Below, one piece after another: positions 34,293 through 43,573 of a stretch of DNA of 64,000 nucleotides. Numbering within the stretch: position 1 is the stretch's first letter; each line of letters begins with the position of its first letter. The notes below the pieces were generated by a model. The model did not search any database, was not told the origin of the DNA, and was given only the letters and a program-made list of their open reading frames with translations. A program made the translations under genes and the position numbers. The DNA comes from Eubacterium limosum (GTDB lineage: Bacteria; Bacillota; Clostridia; Eubacteriales; Eubacteriaceae): contig NZ_CP019962.1 of NCBI RefSeq assembly GCF_000807675.2, forward strand, positions 558,001-622,000, written 5' to 3'.

Positions 34293-36791
34293 TTACTCGC
34301 ATTTAATTTCTTCAACCAGATCCATCTTTGACCCTTTAATCACCGGAACCACTGCCCCGGCTAAATTGATAAGGACTCCCGCCAGTCCGGCCGCCAGAAA
34401 TACCTTTATATCCAGGGTTGGTGTCATGGCAATCTGCGGCCCCGCCACCAGAAAGATGGTCTGGATCAACAGCCATGACACCATCACTCCGATAAACGCC
34501 CCGATGATGCCCGAGGAAAAACCTTCCAGAAGCGTCATTTTAATATTCTGTCTATTGCTCATTCCAACAGATTTGTACATGGCAATGGTGCGCCGCCTCT
34601 GCAGATAATTGATGAGCAGATTATTGATCACCCCTGCGCCTGCCAGAAACAGAATAAAATACGTCAGCTTGTGCATGGGTGAGAGAAAAGCGCCGACCAC
34701 ACCCATGGCGTCCTGGTTAAACTCCTCAACTGTCCGGCTCCAGTTTTCCTTTTCGCCGAAAAGGTTACGGATACGGATCATCACCGCATCGGGATCGTCG
34801 GCGGTGTAAGCCAGAAAGCCATATTCTGACTGGCCGAAATCCGACACGGCGCAGGCCGCCGGAATCACTGCCTGGGCGTCATCCGCCCGGGACTCCATGC
34901 TGCCAATCACCCTGTAATCAAAAGCCTGTCCATTCATCGACAGCTCAATGGTGTCGCCAACCCCAAGGCCTCGCTGCTTCATGGTGTCTGTCTTTAAAAG
35001 AATCACCCTGCCCATTCCAAATTCAGACAAGGCGGAATTCTCTGCCGCCGCGTCAGGGTACCTGACAGCAAGCATGGCATTATACTGCTCCAGATCCTCC
35101 ACAGCCTCCAGGCGGTCAAAGAGAACACCGCCGCTTTCGACCGCTCCATTCATAACATACATGGGCATAACCTCCCGGACTCCGTCAATCTCCTGTACCT
35201 CTCCCACAAATTCTGGTGCCATCTGAGCGTCGGCAAAGCCGTCGAGTGCTGCACCGTTAAACACATCGCTGATATACTGGTTCACAAAGCTCCCCACCAC
35301 ACTGATGGCGATGACGGCCGAAAGACTGATAAATAGCAGGGTAATATTCTGATGGACGTTGCGGTTATTCCGCAGGTTTCGGGCTGCCAGCATTCCCTCA
35401 TTTCCAAAGCAGCAGGCATATATCTTCTCCATAACCCAGGCGGCCCCGTCCGCCACTGGCGGGATCATCAAAATCGCCGCGGCAAGAATGCCCAGCAGAG
35501 AGAGTCCCCCGACAAGAAACAGCGCGTTATCCTCAAGGGACAGCAGCCGAGGCGCGGCAATGGAAAGCACCAGCAGCACTGTGCCAGCCGCCAGCCGTGC
35601 CTTTGTTGACACCCGCTTCTGTGCCACGCTTCCGAGCACGACCTCCTTAACCGGCAGCCTGCTGGCGCGGCGCACAGGAATGTATGCGCTGAGCAGGGAC
35701 ACCAGCACTGCCACAGCAGAGGACAGCAACACATTGAGCGGCGACACCACCATGGGAATGGCGATCCCCTGGGAAAGGGAGTCCCCCAGGCCCTGGAGCA
35801 GCAGTCCCAATACCGCTGTCCCCACCGGAATCGCAATAACAACACTCAAAATGCTATAGACCATGCTTTCCATCAGCAATATCCCTGTGACTGCCCGCCT
35901 CGTGGCGCCGATACTCCTGAAGGTTCCAATGACTGGAAGCCGCTCCAGGGTAATCACCTGATAACTGCTGAAAATAATAAACACGCTCATGACCAGGGAA
36001 AAAAAGCTGATCAGGAAAAATGGCATGGATTTTTGCCGGGCGTCGGCCTGTACCTGGGCTTCATCATAGGTTTTTTCAACCGTGTACTGTGCACCGGGCA
36101 GGGCCGCGGAGAGCGAATCCATTAGCTGTTCTGCTGACACACCCTCCGCAGGGGCCACCAGTATCCGGCTGTAACCTGCTGCCACTCCGTCCAGTCCTCT
36201 CAGACATTCCTCGGAGACGAGGGCGTTAAAACCCCGTGTATTTCTTAAAAACACCGTGTCATAGGCCGCGACAGCCGCGACGCGAAACGTTCTTTTTTCC
36301 CCGTCAATCTCAAGACTTAAGGCATCGCCGGCCTTCATCGGATATTTTGAGGTAAATTTTTCCGGCAAAACAATTTCATCTTCCTTAAGTGGGCTGAGCT
36401 TTTCGCCACTTAACAGGCGCGGCTCATTGATGGCAGACAATTCCTCTAAATCTGCGGCAAGCAGATCAAAATTCTCATAGTAGCCCTCCTCGCTGTAAAG
36501 TCCTTTTGTCTCAAGTATCCCCACAGCCCAGCCGATCTCCGGTAAATCGGGAACCGCTTCCTTCCTTATCTTTGCCGTTCTGCCATCCTCACCTGCCTGG
36601 GCCGTTACAACCACAGTCGCACTTCCAGCCATTCCTTTTGCCATTTTACGCTGAGCGGCTTCATAGGAATCGCCAATGCACAGCGAGACAAAAAGCAGCA
36701 CAGCAGAGAGTACAATGGACAGCAGCATTACCGCTGTCCGCAGCTTTCGCTCACGGATATTGTTTAAAATATACCTGAATATAATTTTCAA
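34293..36791 (-). CDS. FtsX-like ABC transporter permease, two-repeat type
   Basis: This 832-residue protein has an N-terminal membrane helix, an extracytoplasmic domain, a central bundle of helices with FRSIGATRRAVTGILL, a second extracytoplasmic domain, and a C-terminal bundle with YKSVGMSNRQNIKMTLLEG. Two FtsX-type modules in one chain suit a one-permease MacB-like or BceB-like pump that acts on lipids or antimicrobial peptides. Translation starts at TTG after AGGTGAG. The upstream two-component genes may control it, although a terminator intervenes. Confidence 0.9.
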   Translation of the reverse strand: MKIIFRYILNNIRERKLRTAVMLLSIVLSAVLLFVSLCIGDSYEAAQRKMAKGMAGSATVVVTAQAGEDGRTAKIRKEAVPDLPEIGWAVGILETKGLYSEEGYYENFDLLAADLEELSAINEPRLLSGEKLSPLKEDEIVLPEKFTSKYPMKAGDALSLEIDGEKRTFRVAAVAAYDTVFLRNTRGFNALVSEECLRGLDGVAAGYSRILVAPAEGVSAEQLMDSLSAALPGAQYTVEKTYDEAQVQADARQKSMPFFLISFFSLVMSVFIIFSSYQVITLERLPVIGTFRSIGATRRAVTGILLMESMVYSILSVVIAIPVGTAVLGLLLQGLGDSLSQGIAIPMVVSPLNVLLSSAVAVLVSLLSAYIPVRRASRLPVKEVVLGSVAQKRVSTKARLAAGTVLLVLSIAAPRLLSLEDNALFLVGGLSLLGILAAAILMIPPVADGAAWVMEKIYACCFGNEGMLAARNLRNNRNVHQNITLLFISLSAVIAISVVGSFVNQYISDVFNGAALDGFADAQMAPEFVGEVQEIDGVREVMPMYVMNGAVESGGVLFDRLEAVEDLEQYNAMLAVRYPDAAAENSALSEFGMGRVILLKTDTMKQRGLGVGDTIELSMNGQAFDYRVIGSMESRADDAQAVIPAACAVSDFGQSEYGFLAYTADDPDAVMIRIRNLFGEKENWSRTVEEFNQDAMGVVGAFLSPMHKLTYFILFLAGAGVINNLLINYLQRRRTIAMYKSVGMSNRQNIKMTLLEGFSSGIIGAFIGVMVSWLLIQTIFLVAGPQIAMTPTLDIKVFLAAGLAGVLINLAGAVVPVIKGSKMDLVEEIKCE

Positions 36792-36824
36792 AAGCTCACC
36801 TGCTTTCCTGAGTTTTGCCGCACG

Positions 36825-36861
36825 AAAAAACCGGCGGCTTACTCTAAGAATAAACCGCCGG
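36825..36861 (-). terminator. terminator of the two-component operon
   Basis: On the minus strand CCGGCGG/CCGCCGG (36861-36855 and 36837-36831) is followed by six T residues. Confidence 0.85.
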
Positions 36862-36896
36862 CCTTACGCCTGCTTTCAACAAACCTTATTTTAATC

Positions 36897-38294
36897 TTAA
36901 TTTTGAGGAAGCGTGATCCTGAACGCTGTCCCGCCCCCCAGACAGCTGTCCACCGATATCTTTCCGCCATGCAGCGAGATAATTTCGCGGGCAATGGCCA
37001 TGCCAAGACCGGTCCCTCCGCTGTCTGTGGCAGCTGGAGCGCCCCGGTAGTAACGGTCAAAAATCCGGTTTAACTGCGTTTCAGACATTCCCCCGCCCTC
37101 GTCCCAGATCCGGATTTGACAGGGAATCCCTGAAATAATTTCCACCCCGATTCTCGCGTCACTGCCGCTGTGCAGAAGTGTATTGATGAACAGATTATTT
37201 AAGGCCCGCTTCATAAGTCCCGGATCAAAATTCAAAATCTGGCAGCCCTCTGCCTCAAATTCTACAGCACGTCCGGCATGTCGGGGATCGTTCAGACAGT
37301 CGATGACCAGCTCCCGAACAAACCGGATGATATCCAGGGCTTTCAGATTAAGGGGCACCATGCCATTTTCCAGCTGGTAGGTAAGTTTCAGGTCATTGAT
37401 GAGCGTCTCGGCATAGGCGGTATTTTTTAGAATCGCAGCGCTGTATTTTTGAAGCTCCCCAGCATCCGGCGTATCATCCGAATTGGCCAGCAGCTCGGCA
37501 TATCCCCGTATGGGCGACAGCGGCGTTTTAAGGTCGTGCGTAATATTGGCGATCCACTCCTCCCTCATCCGCGCGTCTTTCTTTCGGGCTTCCTCTGCCT
37601 CCTGGAGTGCTTGATCCAATGTGTTCAGGCTGGCATAAACATCCTGGAAAGCGCCTCTTTCGTGAGTCTTCATATAACGGCGGCCAGCGATCTCCTCCAC
37701 TGCCCTGGTCATTTTTGAAAGCCTGCGGGTAACCGCAAAGCCATAGGCCAGCCCAAGACCTGCTGTCAGAAAAAGCACTGCGCCTGCGCCAAACAGCACA
37801 TACGACTTGCCCGAGGGAAAATGACCGGCGTTCACATTCATCGTGATCTTGGCAATATCCATGGGAAAACCGATGAGATAGGTCCAGCTCCGGCCATTAT
37901 CCTCTGACACACCCGAAAAAACAGCTTTGTCTCCACTGCTGTCCAGCGTACTGAGCAGCCTGTCCGGCGAATACTCCTCTGGCTGCCCCTCCGGCACAGA
38001 GACGCCTTTAACTACATGGCCGGCACCGTCCAGAATCTGGAGCCAGAGTCCATTATTCTCCAGCATTTCAAATCCCTTCTGAGTGATCACTGGCTCCCCC
38101 TCCTGAAAAATAATTTCCTCCGAAAAAGCCCCGGTAAACTCAGCGGGCCAGTCGCTCCGGACAATTTCTCCATTTGGCTTCTGGACGGTCACGGCGTAGA
38201 CCACCATACCTGCTCCGGCGGCCAGAATAAGCATCATGAGGATTAAAAATAAGCCGTAGATGTGAAAAGCAGATTTATAGCCGGACTGTTTCAT
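36897..38294 (-). CDS. two-component sensor histidine kinase
   Basis: This 465-residue membrane kinase has helices near residues 13-33 and 170-192 bracketing a sensor domain. A HAMP-like linker follows, then HisKA NITHDLKTPLSPIRGYAELL and HATPase_c with GGGMSETQLNRIFDRYYRG and GGTGLGMAI. Its ATG overlaps the response regulator stop codon (ATGA). It likely senses an envelope signal, such as the substrate of the neighbouring MacB/BceB-type pump (inference). Confidence 0.93.
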   Translation of the reverse strand: MKQSGYKSAFHIYGLFLILMMLILAAGAGMVVYAVTVQKPNGEIVRSDWPAEFTGAFSEEIIFQEGEPVITQKGFEMLENNGLWLQILDGAGHVVKGVSVPEGQPEEYSPDRLLSTLDSSGDKAVFSGVSEDNGRSWTYLIGFPMDIAKITMNVNAGHFPSGKSYVLFGAGAVLFLTAGLGLAYGFAVTRRLSKMTRAVEEIAGRRYMKTHERGAFQDVYASLNTLDQALQEAEEARKKDARMREEWIANITHDLKTPLSPIRGYAELLANSDDTPDAGELQKYSAAILKNTAYAETLINDLKLTYQLENGMVPLNLKALDIIRFVRELVIDCLNDPRHAGRAVEFEAEGCQILNFDPGLMKRALNNLFINTLLHSGSDARIGVEIISGIPCQIRIWDEGGGMSETQLNRIFDRYYRGAPAATDSGGTGLGMAIAREIISLHGGKISVDSCLGGGTAFRITLPQN

Positions 38295-39010
38295 TGCCCT
38301 GTCCCCACAGCCAGCCGATAGCCCAGTCCCTTAACGGTCAGGATAAGTTCTGGCCTTGAAGGATCCTTCTCAATCTTCTCCCGGAGATGACGGATATGAA
38401 CCATGATGGTATTGTCACACACTGCGCTCATCTCTCCCCAGACCTGCTCATAAAGCCGGTCCTTGCTGATGATCTTCCCTGCGTTTTCGGCCAGATACAA
38501 AAGAATACCAAACTCCCGGGCAGTCAGCCCAAGCTCCCGCCCATCCTGATAAACACGGCTGCCGTCCACATCAATCTCCAGCCCGCCGACGCTTATGCGC
38601 CGACTGGCGGCAGCCTCAGACGTTTTATTGTATTCCAGCCGCCGGAGCTGGGCCTTGATACGAAAGACCAGTTCCTTTGGGCTGAAGGGTTTGGTAATAT
38701 AGTCATCCCCGCCGCTGCTGAGCCCGAGAATTTTATCCACATCATCGTTTCTCGCGGATAAAAAAAGTACCGGGCAGTAGGAAAATTCACGGATCGCCCG
38801 GCAAACCTCGATTCCGTCCATATCTGGCAGCATGATGTCGAGAATCACCACATCTGGCGCATTTTTCTTACAGGCCGCGAGGGCTTCACTTCCTGTGAAC
38901 GCCTTGTCAACACAGCGGAATCCCTCTTTTATGAGGGCTGTTTCCACCAAACCGGTGATGTCTGGTTCATCATCGACCAGTAAAATTCTTTTGTCATAAA
39001 CGCTTTCCAT
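38291..39010 (-). CDS. OmpR/PhoB family response regulator
   Basis: This 239-residue regulator has a receiver domain (LLVDDEPDITG, phospho-acceptor in DVVILDIMLPDMDG near 60, and Lys in YITKPFSPKELVFRI) and a winged-helix output domain ending ILTVKGLGYRL. AAGGAGGCGG supports the ATG at 39010. It is the partner of the overlapping kinase. Confidence 0.94.
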   Translation of the reverse strand: MESVYDKRILLVDDEPDITGLVETALIKEGFRCVDKAFTGSEALAACKKNAPDVVILDIMLPDMDGIEVCRAIREFSYCPVLFLSARNDDVDKILGLSSGGDDYITKPFSPKELVFRIKAQLRRLEYNKTSEAAASRRISVGGLEIDVDGSRVYQDGRELGLTAREFGILLYLAENAGKIISKDRLYEQVWGEMSAVCDNTIMVHIRHLREKIEKDPSRPELILTVKGLGYRLAVGTGQ

Positions 39011-39093
39011 GGCCGCCTCCTTTTTATGGCTTCGCTTCTGTTTTCGTCCACTATATGCCATTTGGAGAACCCTGTCAAGCGCACAGGCTCAAT

Positions 39094-39477
39094 TCAGCCT
39101 TCCAGGCGGTGCTCCTTAAAAACCGCCTTTGCCACAGCCACCCCGTTTAAAACTCTGGGAAAACCCACATATGGAATACACTGGATGAAAACCTCAATGA
39201 TTTTTTCCGGGGAAAGCCCCACATTTAAGGAACCGTTAATGTGAACCTTCAGCTGTGCCTCACAGCTGCCTGAGGTCAGCAGACTGGCGATGGTGATGGT
39301 CTCCCGCTCCTCTAGTGTAAGCCCGTCCCTGGGGTAAATATCCCCAAAAGCAAACTCCACGATATACCTTCCCAGATCCGGCGCAATGTCCTCCAGAGAC
39401 GCTATCACACCCTCACCCGCACCGCCGTCAATCCGGCGCAGCATTTCCAATCCTTTGTCAAACCTTTTGTCATCCAT
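39094..39477 (-). CDS. carboxymuconolactone decarboxylase-family protein
   Basis: This 127-residue all-helical protein fits the CMD/AhpD superfamily, with ERETITIASLLTSGSCEAQLKVHINGSLNVG and PYVGFPRVLNGVAVAK. The usual CxxC is reduced to a single Cys (SGSCEAQ), so a thioredoxin-like peroxidase role is unlikely, while a decarboxylase-like or unknown role remains. It is divergent from, and almost certainly controlled by, the MerR regulator next door. Confidence 0.9.
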   Translation of the reverse strand: MDDKRFDKGLEMLRRIDGGAGEGVIASLEDIAPDLGRYIVEFAFGDIYPRDGLTLEERETITIASLLTSGSCEAQLKVHINGSLNVGLSPEKIIEVFIQCIPYVGFPRVLNGVAVAKAVFKEHRLEG

Positions 39478-39509
39478 TTGATCTTACCTCCTGTTTCTTT
39501 TATAATAAA

Positions 39510-39540
39510 AGTGTAGTCCTTAGACTATAGTCAAAGTCAA
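39510..39540 (-). promoter_or_regulatory. MerR-type promoter with 19-bp spacer
   Basis: On the minus strand TTGACT (39540-39535) and TACACT (39515-39510) are 19 bp apart. The spacer holds the dyad GACTATAGTC. Such overlong spacers are corrected by MerR-family activators, so the decarboxylase-like gene is the probable target. Confidence 0.82.
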
Positions 39541-39564
39541 GAGGAAGATTAAGGAGTCTTAAAA

Positions 39565-39915
39565 ATGACCATCGGTGAACTTACTAAAAAGACAGGCATC
39601 GGCGAACATACCCTGCGTTTCTACGAAAAAAAAGGCCTTATCCGGGTCCCGCGGGATGGACAAGGCCGCCGTTTTTACAGGGAAAAGGATATTGAGTGGG
39701 TGCGCTTCATCAAACGCCTGAAGGATACCGGCATGCTGCTAAAGGATATAAAAATTTACGCAGACCTCCGTTATGAGGGCGACCATACTGCCGCCAGGCG
39801 CCTGGAAATTCTCAGAAAGCACCGGGAATACGTCGAGGAACAGCGCCGCAAATGGGATGAATATCTCGAAAACCTCGATGCCAAGATCGGCATTTATGAG
39901 GAAATGATAAAATAA
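39565..39915 (+). CDS. MerR family transcriptional regulator
   Basis: This 116-residue protein has the MerR winged helix (TIGELTKKTGIGEHTLRFYEKKGLIRVPRDGQGRRFYREKDIEWVRFI) and a short coiled coil (about 80-115). It has no effector domain of note and no metal-site cysteines. AAGGAG precedes the ATG. Its stop codon directly abuts the stop codon of the converging LURP-one gene. Confidence 0.93.
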   Translation: MTIGELTKKTGIGEHTLRFYEKKGLIRVPRDGQGRRFYREKDIEWVRFIKRLKDTGMLLKDIKIYADLRYEGDHTAARRLEILRKHREYVEEQRRKWDEYLENLDAKIGIYEEMIK

Positions 39916-40389
39916 TCAATCTCTCTGCGAGCATTTGGCCGCGTCAATGGCCAGAACAATCATCAGGGACAGGAGCATGTCCTGTGGATCTGCGATGTCG
40001 ATCACATAGGTATCGGTAAAATTAAACAGCTGCTTGGACGCCTGCATGACCATGCGTCCTTGGCCGTCCACCACCTCGTACTCCCACTCAAAGAGATCCC
40101 CCTCCACGCTCCAGTCGTTGCAGTTCAGCGTGAAGGCTGATCTGAAAAAAGTAAATTTTTTCTGAATCTCTCCAATTTCCCGGCCATTCTGGTACAGAGC
40201 GAACCGCGGCAGCAGGGTGAGCACCTCCTCTTTTACAGTCCCCACACGCTCGCCGAAGCGGTCATAAATCTCAAGGCAGTGTCCCCAGGACAGACGGCCC
40301 TTAACCATAAAAACCGTTTCTCCCGCCTCATCATAAATATCGTAGCTGTCAAACCAAGAGAACAGCCGCTGCTTGAATAGTAATTTCAT
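39916..40389 (-). CDS. LURP-one-related (tubby-like) protein
   Basis: This 157-residue protein resembles the LURP-one/DUF567 family, a 12-stranded beta barrel related to tubby and scramblases. Typical features are YDIYDEAGETVFMVKGRLSWGHCLEIYD and EYEVVDGQGRMVMQASKQ. Its function in bacteria is unknown. GGAGG supports the ATG at 40389. It converges on the MerR gene with zero spacing. Confidence 0.8.
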   Translation of the reverse strand: MKLLFKQRLFSWFDSYDIYDEAGETVFMVKGRLSWGHCLEIYDRFGERVGTVKEEVLTLLPRFALYQNGREIGEIQKKFTFFRSAFTLNCNDWSVEGDLFEWEYEVVDGQGRMVMQASKQLFNFTDTYVIDIADPQDMLLSLMIVLAIDAAKCSQRD

Positions 40390-40483
40390 CTTTTCCTCCT
40401 TCAATGTATACTTGTCATAATACAACTATTTCCTTTAATTTTATGCTATAATGCACCTATTGATTGTATTTACAGGAGATATT

Positions 40484-41812
40484 ATGCAGAAATTATCACG
40501 AAAAAACACTTTTCTCATCGGGATTACGCTTTTCTCGATGTTTTTTGGCGCGGGAAATTTAATTTTTCCGCCCTTTCTGGGGGAACAGGCCGGAAGCCTG
40601 ACCTGGATCGCTTTTGCGGGCTTTGCCATCAGTGCCATTGGCCTGCCCATACTGGGGGTAGCAGCTGTGGCGAAATCCGGCGGGCTGGACGCACTGGCCG
40701 GACGGGTGCACCCTGCTTTCGCGGCAGTATTCACCTTTTTAATTTACCTGTCCATCGGCCCCTGTCTCGCCATTCCGCGTACGGCCAGCACTTCCTTCGA
40801 AATGGCAGTACTGCCGTTTTTGCCTGAGGGCAGCGGCGGCAGTCTTATACTGCTGCTCTACTCCATTGTCTTTTTTGCTGTGGCGCTGCTGCTGGCCCTA
40901 AAACCCGATAAGCTCACAGACCGGCTCGGCAAAAAGCTGACTCCCTGTCTGCTTGCCTTGATTTTCATTATCTTTGCTGCCTGCGTGGTTTTTCCGCCGG
41001 GCAGTTATGGCGCTGCCACTGGCAGTTACACCTCTAACTCCTTTGTCCAGGGCTTTCTTGACGGCTATCAGACAATGGATACTATCGCGGCGCTTAACTT
41101 CGGTATTATTATCGCTTTAAACATAAGGGCTTTTGGCGTTGGTGAGGATAGACTGGTCGTGCGCGAAACCATCAAGGCTGGCTGGATTGCCGGCGGGCTT
41201 TTGCTGGCAGTCTATGCGGCTCTGACCCATGTAGGCGCTTTATCCGGCGGCAGCTTTGGCGCTACTGCCAACGGTGCGCAGACGCTGACCCAGATTGTCA
41301 TGCACCTTTTCGGACAGGCCGGGCTCATCATTCTGGCTTTGATCTTCCTCATTGCCTGCCTGAACACCTGCGTTGGACTGATCAGCTGCTGCAGCGAATA
41401 TTTCAGCGGAATTTTTCCGCGGTTCTCTTATAAGAAGTGGGCTGTCTTTTTTGCCTTTATCAGTATGGTTATTTCAAACGCGGGGCTGAACAAAATTCTG
41501 GAAATATCCATACCAGTGCTCAACTGCCTTTATCCAGTGGCTATTGTGCTGATTCTGCTGGCTTTTCTGCAAAAATGGATTGGCAGCTTTTCCCGCGTCT
41601 ACCCCACAGCCATCCTGTTTACCGGCGTGGTCAGCGTTATTTACGCTCTGGATCAAAAAAGCCTGACCATCCCCTGGCTGACCAGCATGACGTCCAAAAT
41701 TCCTCTTTACAGCATTGGCCTGGGATGGCTGATTCCCGCGGCCATCGGCATTGTTCTGGGAATTCTGCTGTCCCTCACCTTTAAAAAGAAAGCGGCGCCG
41801 GCCAATGAGTAG
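40484..41812 (+). CDS. brnQ: branched-chain amino acid:cation symporter BrnQ
   Basis: This 442-residue protein has 12 membrane helices and the LIV-II carrier motifs LFSMFFGAGNLIFPPFLG near the N-terminus and IGPCLAIPRTASTSFEM. It imports leucine, isoleucine and valine with Na+ or H+. AGGAG five bases before the ATG at 40484 beats the upstream in-frame ATG at 40451. It stands alone, with a strong terminator after it. The loss of azlCD nearby means BCAA export, if any, is elsewhere. Confidence 0.93.
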   Translation: MQKLSRKNTFLIGITLFSMFFGAGNLIFPPFLGEQAGSLTWIAFAGFAISAIGLPILGVAAVAKSGGLDALAGRVHPAFAAVFTFLIYLSIGPCLAIPRTASTSFEMAVLPFLPEGSGGSLILLLYSIVFFAVALLLALKPDKLTDRLGKKLTPCLLALIFIIFAACVVFPPGSYGAATGSYTSNSFVQGFLDGYQTMDTIAALNFGIIIALNIRAFGVGEDRLVVRETIKAGWIAGGLLLAVYAALTHVGALSGGSFGATANGAQTLTQIVMHLFGQAGLIILALIFLIACLNTCVGLISCCSEYFSGIFPRFSYKKWAVFFAFISMVISNAGLNKILEISIPVLNCLYPVAIVLILLAFLQKWIGSFSRVYPTAILFTGVVSVIYALDQKSLTIPWLTSMTSKIPLYSIGLGWLIPAAIGIVLGILLSLTFKKKAAPANE

Positions 41813-41848
41813 GCTGTTTTGCCTCGGCTGTACACACCTATAACATTA

Positions 41849-41894
41849 ACGCCATGTGAAGCATCTGCTTTCACATGGCGTTTTATCTTTTTAG
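41849..41894 (+). terminator. terminator of brnQ
   Basis: AACGCCATGTGAA pairs with TTCACATGGCGTT and is followed by TTATCTTTTT. Confidence 0.85.
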
Positions 41895-41903
41895 GACACG
41901 GGC

Positions 41904-41934
41904 TTGCTTGTGACGTAACGTAGCATGCTATAAT
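41904..41934 (+). promoter_or_regulatory. MerR-type promoter with 19-bp spacer
   Basis: TTGCTT (41904-41909) and TATAAT (41929-41934) are 19 bp apart. The spacer contains the dyad ACGTAACGT. The next gene encodes a MerR regulator, so this is an autoregulated promoter for it and the ABC exporter. Confidence 0.85.
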
Positions 41935-41960
41935 ACAAACATATACAGGAGGTATCTGGC

Positions 41961-42761
41961 ATGAACAAAAACAGAGCAATTCCAAAAGGCTACATGACCG
42001 TCGGCGAGCTCGCCAAAAAGATGGGCACTACGGTTCGTACCCTGCAGTATTACGACAATGAGGGCCTGCTCTCGCCGTCATCAGAAAGTGAAGGCGGCCG
42101 CAGGCTTTATACCGACAAGGATATGGTTAAGCTGCACCAGATTTTATCTTTAAAGTCCCTGGGATTTTCACTGGATGATATTAAAAACCGTCTGGTTTCC
42201 CTCGAAAGCCCCGAGGCCATTGCGGACGTGCTCACTGAGCAGGCTGCTGCCATCCGGGGAAAGATCAACAGCCTAAAAGAGGCTCTGGCATCGGTCGAGG
42301 CATTAAAGGAAGAAGTCCTGCAGATGCAGTCTGTAGATTTTAAAAAATATGCAGATATCATCATAAACCTGCAGATGAAAAATAAATTTTACTGGCTGAT
42401 CAAGCATTTTGACGACAAAACCCTCGACCACTTCAGAAACCACTTCGATAAAGACAGCGGCCTTGCAATGCTGGAAACCTTCACACGGCTGAACAGCCAG
42501 GCTGTGCGCTTTCAAAAGATCGGCGTCCTGCCCGAAAGTGCGGAAGGTCAGAAGCTGGCGGAATCCTTTTGGACTATGGTCATGGATTTTACAGGCGGTG
42601 ATATGAGCATGCTGCCACAGCTCATGGAAATAGCCGACATTGACGGGCCGGACAGTGAATGGAAACAAAATCAGGCAGCTGCCAATGCTTTTATCGAACC
42701 TGCTCTGGACATCTATTTTACCAATCTGGGATTTAATCCCTTTGAGACGGTGCCCCAATGA
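41961..42761 (+). CDS. MerR family regulator with long C-terminal domain
   Basis: This 266-residue regulator has a MerR winged helix (about 10-75, TVGELAKKMGTTVRTLQYYDNEGLL) followed by a coiled coil and a helical effector-binding region of about 130 residues. MerR proteins of this build sense hydrophobic drugs or peptides. It is the first gene of an operon: its stop overlaps the ABC ATPase start (ATGA). AGGAGG precedes the ATG. Confidence 0.92.
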   Translation: MNKNRAIPKGYMTVGELAKKMGTTVRTLQYYDNEGLLSPSSESEGGRRLYTDKDMVKLHQILSLKSLGFSLDDIKNRLVSLESPEAIADVLTEQAAAIRGKINSLKEALASVEALKEEVLQMQSVDFKKYADIIINLQMKNKFYWLIKHFDDKTLDHFRNHFDKDSGLAMLETFTRLNSQAVRFQKIGVLPESAEGQKLAESFWTMVMDFTGGDMSMLPQLMEIADIDGPDSEWKQNQAAANAFIEPALDIYFTNLGFNPFETVPQ

Positions 42762-43573
42762 GCGCTGCCATCGAGGTAAAAGGATTAAAGAAAAGCTATG
42801 GCCGGCACACTGTCCTTAAAGGTCTGAGCTTCAATATTCTAAAGGGCGAAATCTTTGCGCTGCTTGGCGTAAACGGCGTGGGAAAAACCACTGCTCTTGA
42901 GTGCATTGAAGGTCTCAGAAAATATGACAGCGGCAGCATCGTGATAAATGGAAAAATGGGCATTCAGCTTCAATCCTCCTCTCTGCCAGCCAACATCAGA
43001 CCTTTGGAGGCTGTGCGGCTATTTGCCAAATGGAATAAAACCCAGGCCAATCCCGCCATGCTTGCTTCTCTGGGGATCAGTGAGTTTTCGGAGAAACAGT
43101 ACGCTGCGCTGTCAACAGGCCAGAAGCGGCGTCTGCACCTCGCCCTTGCCCTGATCAGCGATCCGGACATTGTATTTTTGGACGAGCCGACCGCCGACCT
43201 TGACGTGGAGGGCAGGGTATCGCTCCACGGTCAGATCCGCGAGCTGAAAGCTCAGGGCAAAACCATTATTTTAGCCAGCCATGATATGGCTGAGGTGGAA
43301 AGCCTGTGTGACCGCATTGCAATTTTAAACGATGGGACTCTTTTCTTTCTGGGGAGCGTTGCAGAATTGTCCGCTAAGCTGGGAAAACGCTACACTATTC
43401 ACATTAAAACTGCCCAAGGGGATAAAAGCTTTGTATCAGACAACATCGCAGAAACCATGTTGGCTCTGCTCGAGGATTTCAGGCTGAGAAACATTGAGGT
43501 GCTGGATATTAAAATAGACCAGGGAAACCTTGAGCAGCATTTTATGAACATCGCGAGGGGGAATATCAAATGA
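42758..43573 (+). CDS. ABC exporter ATP-binding protein
   Basis: This 271-residue ATPase has Walker A GVNGVGKTT, signature ALSTGQKRRLHLALAL (the second Gly of LSGGQ replaced by Thr) and Walker B IVFLDEPTADLD. The C-terminal extension (about 200-271) is typical of drug exporters. It is coupled to both neighbours by ATGA overlaps. Confidence 0.93.
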   Translation: MSAAIEVKGLKKSYGRHTVLKGLSFNILKGEIFALLGVNGVGKTTALECIEGLRKYDSGSIVINGKMGIQLQSSSLPANIRPLEAVRLFAKWNKTQANPAMLASLGISEFSEKQYAALSTGQKRRLHLALALISDPDIVFLDEPTADLDVEGRVSLHGQIRELKAQGKTIILASHDMAEVESLCDRIAILNDGTLFFLGSVAELSAKLGKRYTIHIKTAQGDKSFVSDNIAETMLALLEDFRLRNIEVLDIKIDQGNLEQHFMNIARGNIK

